Shown piece by piece: positions 57,222 to 64,000 of a DNA stretch of 64,000 nucleotides (positions are counted from its first letter, which is position 1; each line of letters opens with the position of its first letter). Below the pieces are notes generated by a model. It was not told where the DNA came from. It made no database searches and worked only from the letters and a program-made list of their open reading frames with translations. The translations under genes and the position numbers were made by a program. Origin of the DNA: Paenirhizobium naphthalenivorans (GTDB lineage Bacteria; Pseudomonadota; Alphaproteobacteria; Rhizobiales; Rhizobiaceae); NCBI RefSeq assembly GCF_007992095.1, contig NZ_BJZP01000004.1, forward strand, positions 62,001 to 126,000, written 5' to 3'.

Positions 57222-59114
57222 ATGCCTAATCATATTAGCGAAACATGGGAGCGAGACGTGACGGCATTGCTGGACAAGGCCAAGCAGCAGTTTAACGCCG
57301 GCGAGTTGCAATCGTCTCTGGCGACGCTTTACAAGCTGTTGGAAGTGGAGCGCGCCGACGCGCAGCCGATGATCTTGGCTGCGACTATCCATGAGCGGCT
57401 GGGCGACCGGGCCATGGCTGCGACATTCTATGCCGGCGCCATCGATTTGACACCGAACCTCAAGCGCGAGGTCGCCTTCCGCGCCGCCTCGCACTATCTC
57501 GCCGTCGGTGACATCGATGCGGCGCTCTCCACCATGCTGATGTTGGAAAAACATCTGCCGGACGATCTTGATGTCGTCCATTCGCTTTGCAGCCTCTATC
57601 GTGAAACGGGGCGCTATGCCGATGCGTTGCCCTATGCGCGCGCACTGGCGACCATGGCCCAGAACTTCGGCAACTTCGTCAATGCCGGTATCGTCCTGTC
57701 TGGCCTTGGGCTTTACGAGGAGGCCTATCCGCCGCTGCTTCAGGGCTATGTCGCAAACCCCGAGGAGCGCCTGGGCCTTTCCGAACTGTTCTGGTGTGCC
57801 TCCAACCTGTGCGACTTCCCGCTCGCCGAGCGTCTCCAAGCCGAGTTGGAAGCCGCCTATGCCCGTGAGGGCGTGACCGCCGATATTCGTGAAAATGCTT
57901 TCCGTGCGCTGGTCTGGTCGGGCGATGAGGAATACCACGTCCGTTGCGCCCGCCGCACGGCCGAGGCGGTCTTTCCCCCGGTCGCGCCCAAATGGTCGCG
58001 CGCCGAGCGCGCGCCGGGGCCGGTGCGTGTTGGCTATCTCTCGTCCGATTTCTGCGATCATGCGACCATGGCGTTGTTCGCCGGGGCGCTCGAAGCCCAT
58101 GACCGCGAGCGTTTCTCCATCTACGGCATCTGCCACACGCCCGAGAACCTGCGGCAGGGACCTGTGCGCGAACGCTTTCTCGAGGCGGTTGATTTCTACA
58201 TCGACATTCTGGCGCTCGACGATGATGCCGCCGCCGATCTGGTGCGCTCGCTCGACCTCGATATTCTGGTGGATCTCAAGGGCTTCACCCAAGGCAACCG
58301 GCTCGCCATCTTCTGTCGGCGGCCGGCACCGGTTCAGGTCACCTATCTTGGCTTTCCCGGCTGCGTCGCCGGCGTCGGCATCGACTATGCCATGACCGAC
58401 CGGATCGTCACGCCAGATCGCTCGATCCCCTTCTATCAGGAAAAACTGCTCCGCCTGGAGGGCAGCTATCAGGCCAATGACCGCAGCCGCGAGGCGGTGG
58501 AACGGGCATCGGACAAGGCTGGTGCGCGCCGCGCGCTCGGTCTGCCGGAAACGGGCACCGTTTTCTGCTCGTTCAACCAGTCGCAGAAGATCCGCGGTAA
58601 TGTCTTTGCCGCCTGGATGCAGGTGCTTGCCGCCGTCGACGGTTCGGTGCTGTGGCTGATGGATCAGTCCGCTCTCACCAGGCGCAATCTGCAAAAGGCG
58701 GCCGAAGTGCAGGGCATCGACCCGGCCCGCCTGATCTTTGCGCCAAAGGTGCCGATTACCGAGCATCTGCGGCGGCTCGTCGAGGCTGATATCGCGCTCG
58801 ACACCGCACCGTATAATGGCCACACCACCACCTCGGATGCGCTGTGGTGCGCCGTGCCGGTGGTGACATTCAAAGGCACGAGCTTTGCTGGTCGCGTGTC
58901 GGAAAGTCTGCTTTCCGCCGTGGGCCTGCCGGAACTCGTCGCCGAAAACCTTTCAGCCTTCGTCCGCCTGGCGGTCGAACTGGCGCAGGATGGGGACCGC
59001 CATTCCCGCCTGCGCAAGCATCTCATCGAAGCGCGCGATGTCGCGCCTCTGTTCGATACGGAATTGTTCACCCGTCGGCTTGAGGAGAAATTCCTCGAGA
59101 TCGCCGGCGGGTGA
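57222..59114 (+). CDS. GT41-type O-GlcNAc transferase-like protein with TPR domain
   Basis: About 630 residues. Residues ~1-240 are degenerate TPR helices. Residues ~260-620 are a GT41 (OGT/SPINDLY) catalytic domain with VRVGYLSSDFCDHA, DLKGFTQGNRLAIF, QVTYLGFPGC, YNGHTTTSDALWCAVPVVTF and KGTSFAGRVSESLL. It likely transfers a sugar from a nucleotide-sugar to protein. ATG 57180 is also in frame. The target is unknown. It sits between ccrM and mutY, where backbone genes would normally be adjacent. Confidence 0.9.
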   Translation: MPNHISETWERDVTALLDKAKQQFNAGELQSSLATLYKLLEVERADAQPMILAATIHERLGDRAMAATFYAGAIDLTPNLKREVAFRAASHYLAVGDIDAALSTMLMLEKHLPDDLDVVHSLCSLYRETGRYADALPYARALATMAQNFGNFVNAGIVLSGLGLYEEAYPPLLQGYVANPEERLGLSELFWCASNLCDFPLAERLQAELEAAYAREGVTADIRENAFRALVWSGDEEYHVRCARRTAEAVFPPVAPKWSRAERAPGPVRVGYLSSDFCDHATMALFAGALEAHDRERFSIYGICHTPENLRQGPVRERFLEAVDFYIDILALDDDAAADLVRSLDLDILVDLKGFTQGNRLAIFCRRPAPVQVTYLGFPGCVAGVGIDYAMTDRIVTPDRSIPFYQEKLLRLEGSYQANDRSREAVERASDKAGARRALGLPETGTVFCSFNQSQKIRGNVFAAWMQVLAAVDGSVLWLMDQSALTRRNLQKAAEVQGIDPARLIFAPKVPITEHLRRLVEADIALDTAPYNGHTTTSDALWCAVPVVTFKGTSFAGRVSESLLSAVGLPELVAENLSAFVRLAVELAQDGDRHSRLRKHLIEARDVAPLFDTELFTRRLEEKFLEIAGG

Positions 59115-59127
59115 GCGGCGTGATCTT

Positions 59128-59742
59128 CTAGACCACGACGCCCAGGTCCCGCAGATCCGCTCTCAGCTTTTCCGCGCCGAGGAACTGCACCGCTTGCCAG
59201 CCGGCTTCGCGGGCGCCTTCGACATTGACGGCGACGTCGTCGATGAACACGCAAGCCGCCGGGTCGAGGTCGAAATCGGCAGCGTGACGCTGGTAGATCG
59301 CCACATCCGGCTTCAACAGACCGACCTCACCGGAAACGGTCACGCCGCGCGGCAGGTTGAGGAAGGGGTACATGGCGCGCGCTTCCCGGAAGGTGTCGGC
59401 GGCAAAATTCGTCAGCATGGTGACGTCGCGTCCCGCTTCGATCAGCCCGGTCATCAGCGCCACGCTGTCCTCATAGGCATAAGGCGCCATCTCGCGCCAG
59501 TTGCGGCGGAAGGCGCGGATCTGTTCCTCGCGTTCGGGAAAGCGGGCGATGGCCTCCGCCTCGGCCTCGGACCAACTGCGTCCACGGTCCTGCTCGAGGT
59601 TCCAGTCATGGGTGCAGACATTGTCGAAGAACCAGTGCCGTTCTGCCGCATCGGGAATGATGCGCGAATAGGGCAGGTTCGGATCGTAATGGATCAGCAC
59701 CTTGCCGATGTCGAAGACAATATGACGAATGGGGTCGGGCAT
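59128..59742 (-). CDS. HAD-family hydrolase (YihX-like)
   Basis: 204 residues. FDIGKVLIHYD is motif I (nucleophile D11), MLTNFA motif II, KPDVAIYQ motif III and FIDDVAVNVEGAREAG motif IV. It resembles alpha-D-glucose-1-phosphate phosphatase YihX and haloacid-dehalogenase-like proteins; motif I has Ile-Gly where DxD is common, as in the YihX group. Its ATG is 3 bases after the mutY stop. Confidence 0.9.
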   Translation of the reverse strand: MPDPIRHIVFDIGKVLIHYDPNLPYSRIIPDAAERHWFFDNVCTHDWNLEQDRGRSWSEAEAEAIARFPEREEQIRAFRRNWREMAPYAYEDSVALMTGLIEAGRDVTMLTNFAADTFREARAMYPFLNLPRGVTVSGEVGLLKPDVAIYQRHAADFDLDPAACVFIDDVAVNVEGAREAGWQAVQFLGAEKLRADLRDLGVVV

Positions 59743-59745
59743 GAA

Positions 59746-60834
59746 TTATCCTTTTGGGGTCGAAAAGGCGGTCGGAATAGCGGCGGCAATCGCTTTTTTC
59801 ATGGCAGTCGGCAGCGCCTCGCCGTCAAGATTTGTGACCGGCGCCCAGAAGCCGTGAACCGCACCCACATCCCCACGGGAAACCTGCGCGCGGTAAACGC
59901 CGAGCCGAAGCTCGAAATGGGTGAACACATGGGTGACGGTGCCGCAGGCCTGCCAGCCGGCGGCAAAGGGTGCCGCCTCCACGCCCGTCTCGCCATCGAC
60001 CCGCGACGTCCAGGCGGTTGTCGGTACCTCGGTCATGCCGCCCAGCAACCCGCTCTCCGGCCGGCGCCGCAGCAGAAGATGTCCGTCCGTATCGACGGCG
60101 ATGAAGGCCGCGCCCAGCCTCACCGGCTTTTCCTTCTTCGCTGCCTTGACGGGAAAGCGCTCCGGATCGTCGCTCTCCAAGGCCATGCACACATCGTTGA
60201 ACGGACAGAGCGCGCAGGCCGGCCGCTTTGGCGTGCAGATCGTCGCGCCGAGATCCATCATCGCCTGGGCGAAATCGCCCGGCCGGTCGTCCGGCGTCAT
60301 GGCGGCCACGCGCGCCTTCATCGCTGGCTTGGAGCCGGGCAGGGGCGCGTCGATGGCGTAGAGCCGCGAGATCACCCGCTCCACATTGCCGTCCATCACC
60401 GCCGCATTGCGGTTGAAGGCGATCGCGGCGACCGCAGCCGAGGTATAGTCGCCGATGCCAGGAAGGCTCTTGAGGCCTTCCTCTGTTTCGGGAAAGCGGC
60501 CGCCATGCTCGAAAGCCACGGCCTCTGCGCATTTCTTCAGATTGCGGGCTCGCGCATAATAGCCAAGCCCCGCCCAGGCGACCATCACGTCCTCGGAGGG
60601 GGCGGCCGCGAGATCGGCAACCGTCGGCCATTGGCCGACGAACTTGGCGAAATAGGCCTTCACCGCCGCAACCGTCGTCTGTTGCAGCATCACCTCCGAT
60701 AGCCAGATGTGATAGGGGTCGGGTTTCACGCCACGCTTCGCCATGGCCGGCGAAATGCGCCAGGGCAGGTCGCGGTGGTGGCGATCGTACCAGGCCAGCA
60801 GGGGCTCGGCGGCGGGTTTCTTCTGGATTGTCAC
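59746..60834 (-). CDS. mutY: A/G-specific adenine glycosylase MutY
   Basis: A 362-residue base-excision enzyme that removes adenine opposite 8-oxoguanine. SEVMLQQTTVAAV carries the catalytic Glu, LPGIGDYTSAAV the helix-hairpin-helix, and MDGNVERVI the catalytic Asp region. CTPKRPACALCPFNDVC holds the [4Fe-4S] Cys set. A C-terminal NUDIX-like 8-oxoG recognition domain completes the family length. GTG 60834 gives MTIQKKPAAEPLLAWYD; the frame extends upstream into the divergent dciA gene without coding. Confidence 0.96.
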   Translation of the reverse strand: MTIQKKPAAEPLLAWYDRHHRDLPWRISPAMAKRGVKPDPYHIWLSEVMLQQTTVAAVKAYFAKFVGQWPTVADLAAAPSEDVMVAWAGLGYYARARNLKKCAEAVAFEHGGRFPETEEGLKSLPGIGDYTSAAVAAIAFNRNAAVMDGNVERVISRLYAIDAPLPGSKPAMKARVAAMTPDDRPGDFAQAMMDLGATICTPKRPACALCPFNDVCMALESDDPERFPVKAAKKEKPVRLGAAFIAVDTDGHLLLRRRPESGLLGGMTEVPTTAWTSRVDGETGVEAAPFAAGWQACGTVTHVFTHFELRLGVYRAQVSRGDVGAVHGFWAPVTNLDGEALPTAMKKAIAAAIPTAFSTPKG

Positions 60835-60927
60835 GCTCGTCGTTTGCCGGTGAGGGGAGAAGTGCCCTATATCTGGCCAAATCACCCGGCCGTTCAAGGG
60901 GTGAGATGAAAGGCTCCACGGTATTCC

Positions 60928-61425
60928 ATGCGTGCTCCGCGAAAAGGCGTGATCCAGATATCCGAAGTGGCCAATGGCATCATCGATCCGGTGCTCGCCC
61001 GCCGCGCCGGCATATCGACCGCACTGCTCGGGTCCTGGGACGAGATCGCCGGCGAGAACTTCGCCGATTGCACGCGCCCGGAAAAGATCGCCTGGCCGCG
61101 TCGTGGTGATCCAGGCGATGCGGGCGGTCATCGGCCGGGCGTTCTGACGATCGCCTGCGAAGGCGCGCGTGCGCTCTTTCTGTCGCATGCCCAGGGCGAA
61201 CTCATCGCCCGTATCAACGGGTTTTTCGGCTATCCGGCGATCGGCCAGATTCGCATCGTCCAGAAGCCGGTCTCGACCGCGACGCTGAAGCGCGCGCTGC
61301 CGCGCAAATTGGTCGGGGAGAAGGCCGAAAGGCTCGCCGGCATGATGGAGGGTATCACCGATGAAAAGCTTCGCCAGGCGATCGAGCGGCTCGGCACCGG
61401 CGTCATGTCGCAACGCCGCAAGTGA
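60928..61425 (+). CDS. DciA-like DUF721 protein
   Basis: 165 residues. The DUF721 signature is recognised in LGSWDEIAGENFADCTRPEKI and VLTIACEGARALFLSHAQGELIARIN. DciA is a replicative-helicase operator in bacteria that lack DnaC/DnaI. The gene is divergent from mutY by 93 bases and precedes dsbA and smc, a conserved rhizobial order. I call it DciA-like; identity is by family only. Confidence 0.87.
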   Translation: MRAPRKGVIQISEVANGIIDPVLARRAGISTALLGSWDEIAGENFADCTRPEKIAWPRRGDPGDAGGHRPGVLTIACEGARALFLSHAQGELIARINGFFGYPAIGQIRIVQKPVSTATLKRALPRKLVGEKAERLAGMMEGITDEKLRQAIERLGTGVMSQRRK

Positions 61426-61573
61426 TGATGGCCGCGAACATGAAGAATATTTAATGCGTTAGCCCCCGCAAGGTCACGATTCTTTGATGAAAGGGGTACC
61501 CCGCCGCCTTGTTTGACACCGGTTGGCGCGATAACGGTTGGGCAATGTCAAAAACAGTCATCAGGGTGCATTG

Positions 61574-62431
61574 ATGCCGAAACTCGATACGATCCTCACC
61601 AAGAGCCGCCTGATGGGTGGTGTTGCTGTCGTCGCCATGGCGGCGGTGCTGGCTTCCTGCAGCGACGATTCCGACAAGAAGGCGGCGGCGGATGGCGCCG
61701 CCAAGCCCGCCGAGACCAGCACGGCCGCTCCGGCGACCCCGGCTGCTCCCGCCGCGCCCGCTACCCCGGCCGAGCCGTCGACCGCAGCGGTTCCTGCCGC
61801 CGAGACCGCCCCGGCCCCGGCTCCTGTCGCAGCCGCGCCTGCGGCCAAGGTCGAGATTCCGACTTCGGATCACGATGTCGACATGGCCGATGCCCTGAAG
61901 CCGGGCCCGATGAAGGAAATGGCGCTCGGCGATCCGAACGCTCCGGTCAAGATCATCGAATACATGTCGATGACCTGCTCGCATTGCGCCAACTTCCACA
62001 CCCACACCTTCGACGCGATCAAGGAAAAATACGTCGACAGTGGCAAGGCCTATTTCATCGTTCGCGAATTCCCCTTCCCGGGAGACACCGCATCGCTCGC
62101 AGCCTTCATGCTGGCGCGCTGCACCCCGGAAGAGCGTTACTTCCCATTCGTCTCGATGTTCATGAAGCAGCAGCGCAGCTGGGCGGCCCCGGCGGACAAC
62201 GATGTACGCGGCGCCATGCTGCAATTGTCGAAACTGGGTGGTTTTACACAGGAGAGCTTCGACGCCTGCTTGACGAACCAGAAACTTGCCGGTGATGTAA
62301 CTTCGGTCCGGGATCGTGGGGCCAAGGATTTCGGCGTTCAGTCGACGCCAACCTTCCTGATCAACGGCAAGAGCTATTCGGGAGACATGTCGGTTGATAC
62401 CATGTCGGCGCTTATCGACAGCATGCTCTGA
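61574..62431 (+). CDS. DsbA-family thiol oxidoreductase lipoprotein
   Basis: 285 residues. A hydrophobic leader ends in LASC, so the mature Cys is lipid-anchored. A ~65-residue Ala/Pro/Thr spacer follows, then a thioredoxin-fold DsbA domain with MTCSHCANF (CxxC) and the cis-Pro STPTF. It introduces disulfides into periplasmic proteins from the membrane surface. ATG 61574 is preferred; ATG 61538 lacks a leader-like start. It is followed by a strong terminator. Confidence 0.92.
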   Translation: MPKLDTILTKSRLMGGVAVVAMAAVLASCSDDSDKKAAADGAAKPAETSTAAPATPAAPAAPATPAEPSTAAVPAAETAPAPAPVAAAPAAKVEIPTSDHDVDMADALKPGPMKEMALGDPNAPVKIIEYMSMTCSHCANFHTHTFDAIKEKYVDSGKAYFIVREFPFPGDTASLAAFMLARCTPEERYFPFVSMFMKQQRSWAAPADNDVRGAMLQLSKLGGFTQESFDACLTNQKLAGDVTSVRDRGAKDFGVQSTPTFLINGKSYSGDMSVDTMSALIDSML

Positions 62432-62449
62432 TCGGCGCACCGGCTTTTC

Positions 62450-62490
62450 GACGGGCGACGGCGAAAGCCGTGCGCCCGTCTTTGTTGTTT
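62450..62490 (+). terminator. Terminator of dsbA
   Basis: GACGGGCG pairs with CGCCCGTC, and after a small bulge CGGC/GCCG closes a GAAA tetraloop. TTTGTTGTTT follows. It begins 18 bases after the stop codon. Confidence 0.85.
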
Positions 62491-62494
62491 TTGT

Positions 62495-62606
62495 CTTCTC
62501 GCCAGCGGGGGGACGTGCCGAACGGAGTGAGGCGATGAGGGGGTGGAATGTACGACGCTCGCCCTCACGCGGTCTAGCTGCCCACCTTCTGCCCGCTGGG
62601 GAGAAG
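62495..62606. repeat. RIME-like intergenic element
   Basis: Arms CTTCTCGCCAGCGGG and CCCGCTGGGGAGAAG form an inverted repeat with one mismatch, about 112 bases end to end. The middle has CCCTCA-rich and GTGAGG-type segments. This is the style of Rhizobium-specific intergenic mosaic elements (RIME) and related palindromic repeats. It fills the gap between dsbA and smc. Confidence 0.55.
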
Positions 62607-62620
62607 AGGGGGCTTGCGGC

Positions 62621-64000
62621 ATGAAGTTCAACCGTCTGCGTCTGCTCGGCTTCAAGTCCTTCGTCGAACCGAGCGAATTCATCATCGAACGTGGCCTGAC
62701 TGGCGTCGTCGGGCCGAACGGCTGCGGCAAGTCGAATCTTGTCGAGGCGTTGCGCTGGGTGATGGGGGAAAACTCCTACAAGAACATGCGCGCGTCCGGC
62801 ATGGACGACGTGATCTTCTCCGGCTCCGGCAATCGTCCCGCCCGCAACACGGCCGAGGTCGGTCTTTATCTCGACAATTCAGATCGCACCGCGCCCGCCG
62901 CCTTTAACGATGCCGATGAAATTCAGGTGACGCGCCGTATCGAGCGCGGCGAAGGCTCGGTCTATCGTATCAACGGCAAGGAAGCCCGCGCCAAGGATGT
63001 GCAGCTGCTGTTCGCCGATGCCTCGACCGGCGCCCGATCGCCCTCGATGGTTGGCCAGGGCCGCATCGGCGAGCTGATCCAGGCCAAGCCCCAGGCGCGC
63101 CGCCAGTTGCTCGAAGAGGCCGCCGGGATTTCCGGCCTGCACTCTCGTCGCCACGAGGCCGAGCTTCGCCTGCGGGCCGCCGAAACCAATCTCGAACGGC
63201 TGGAGGACATCACCGCCCAGCTCGAAACACAGATCGAAAGCCTGAAGCGCCAGGCCCGCCAGGCCAACCGCTTCAAGATGCTGTCCGCCGACATCCGGGC
63301 GCATGAGGCCATGCTGTTGCACATCCGCTGGAGCCAGGCCAAGCAGGCTGAAGGCGAGGCGGAGAGCGCACTGAACCAGGCGACCTCGATTGTCGCGGAG
63401 AAGGCGCAGGCCCAGATGGAGGCGGCGAAGGCGCAAGGCATCGCCAGCCTCAAGATGCCGGAACTGCGCGAGGAGGAGGCGCGTTGCGCGGCTGCCTTGC
63501 AACGCCTGCAGATCGCCCGCACCCAGCTTGACGAGGAAGCTGGCCGGCTCTTGCGCCGCCGCGATGAACTCACCCGCCGCCTTGCCCAGCTTGGCGAGGA
63601 CATCCGCCGTGAGGAGCGTCTCGTCGCCGACAATGCCGAGGTGCTGGAGCGGCTGACGGCGGAGGAAGCCGAACTCGAGGACATCCTTGCCGATTCCGGC
63701 CGTTATGGCGAAGAGGCGCGCGTCACCTTCGAGGCGGCCACCGCGACGCTTGCCGACAGCGAGAAGCGTTTCACCGCGCTGACGTCGGAGCGCGCCGAAG
63801 CGGCAGCCGGCCGTAACCAGCTGGAACGGCTGATTCGTGATCTCGCCGACCGCCGCCAGCGGCTCGAACGCCAGGTGGCGGAGGCGAACGGTGAGCTGGA
63901 GCAGATCTCCACCCGGATCGCGGCACTGCCCGATCCGGAAGAAAAACGCGAGATGGTCGAGGCCGCCGAACAGGCGCTCGCCGATGCCGAGGCGATAACC
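62621..64000 (+). CDS. smc: Chromosome segregation protein SMC, N-terminal part
   Basis: The frame is open to the window end; 460 codons are visible and the 3' part is cut off. MKFNRLRLLGFKSFVEPSEF is the SMC start, VVGPNGCGKSNLVEALRWVM holds Walker A, and a coiled coil begins around residue 165 (RRHEAELRLRAAETNLERLE). It is an ATP-driven ring that compacts and segregates DNA. It should run to about 1,150 residues. GAGGGGG precedes the ATG. Confidence 0.96.
   Translation, partial: MKFNRLRLLGFKSFVEPSEFIIERGLTGVVGPNGCGKSNLVEALRWVMGENSYKNMRASGMDDVIFSGSGNRPARNTAEVGLYLDNSDRTAPAAFNDADEIQVTRRIERGEGSVYRINGKEARAKDVQLLFADASTGARSPSMVGQGRIGELIQAKPQARRQLLEEAAGISGLHSRRHEAELRLRAAETNLERLEDITAQLETQIESLKRQARQANRFKMLSADIRAHEAMLLHIRWSQAKQAEGEAESALNQATSIVAEKAQAQMEAAKAQGIASLKMPELREEEARCAAALQRLQIARTQLDEEAGRLLRRRDELTRRLAQLGEDIRREERLVADNAEVLERLTAEEAELEDILADSGRYGEEARVTFEAATATLADSEKRFTALTSERAEAAAGRNQLERLIRDLADRRQRLERQVAEANGELEQISTRIAALPDPEEKREMVEAAEQALADAEAIT

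Overview
This window looks like chromosomal DNA of a Rhizobiales bacterium, most likely Rhizobiaceae (Rhizobium/Agrobacterium/Ensifer/Shinella-like). The evidence is the GC-rich coding, a bioMNY biotin ECF transporter, BioR boxes (TTATCTATAA type), the orders ctaC-ctaD-ctaB-ctaF-ctaG-ctaE-DUF983-surf1-ispH-(thrB-rnhA) and ccrM...mutY-dciA-dsbA-smc, a CcrM methylase, DUF1344/IalB/YqgE proteins and an alphaproteobacterial LexA box (GAAC-N7-GAAC). Most of it is conserved chromosomal backbone, cut by a few accessory or decaying segments. I saw no rRNA, tRNA, CRISPR array, transposase or prophage gene.

Layout. 1-2.4 kb: tail of a SnoaL-like gene, then bioM-bioN-bioY on the minus strand. 2.4-3.6 kb: a YcaQ/AlkX-type DNA glycosylase gene behind a perfect LexA box. 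3.7-5.7 kb: a two-gene HipA-like kinase/DUF3037 cassette flanked by a 14-bp direct repeat. 5.8-8.2 kb: a MocR/PdxR-type regulator divergent from a DMT transporter, with a palindrome between them. 8.3-13.7 kb: ribBX-aroC and a large CHASE-PAS-GGDEF-EAL protein. 14-19.6 kb: DUF1344, histidine phosphatase, fabI, J-domain protein, lipoprotein, pdxH, deacetylase. 19.7-21.5 kb: an MFS transporter with a textbook SoxR promoter beside a broken soxR. 21.8-25.3 kb: D,D-carboxypeptidase, tldD, ialB.

25.5-33.7 kb: the aa3 cytochrome c oxidase operon behind a perfect FNR/FixK box, including the 45-residue ctaF, then DUF983, SURF1, DUF1304 and ispH. 33.7-37.5 kb: an accessory segment splitting ispH from thrB. 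It holds an autotransporter gene with one in-frame stop codon, a G8 tract upstream and a hicB antitoxin remnant. 37.6-49.9 kb: thrB-rnhA, Dabb protein, peroxiredoxin, DsbD N-terminal protein, yqgE, a second GGDEF-EAL protein with a GNAT gene, M16 protease, thrC, lipoprotein, lipid kinase. 50-53.2 kb: HAD, TetR/SMR and ArsR/NIPSNAP/monooxygenase units, the two regulators with clear operators. 53.3-55.2 kb: bioR, three BioR boxes, a second bioY and a DUF1284 gene. 55.5-64 kb: ccrM, SnoaL-like protein, a GT41 OGT-like protein, HAD, mutY, dciA, lipoprotein DsbA, a RIME-like repeat and the start of smc.

How the parts work together. Biotin uptake is encoded twice: a complete ECF module with no BioR box visible, and a solo BioY under three BioR boxes. 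Respiratory genes form one assembly line: subunits I-III, heme O synthase, Cu chaperone, SURF1. Threonine synthesis is split between thrB and thrC. The most unusual points are the kinase/DUF3037 cassette, the intact SoxR promoter beside a dead soxR, the autotransporter interrupted by a single ochre codon, and the triple BioR array with the linked DUF1284 gene.
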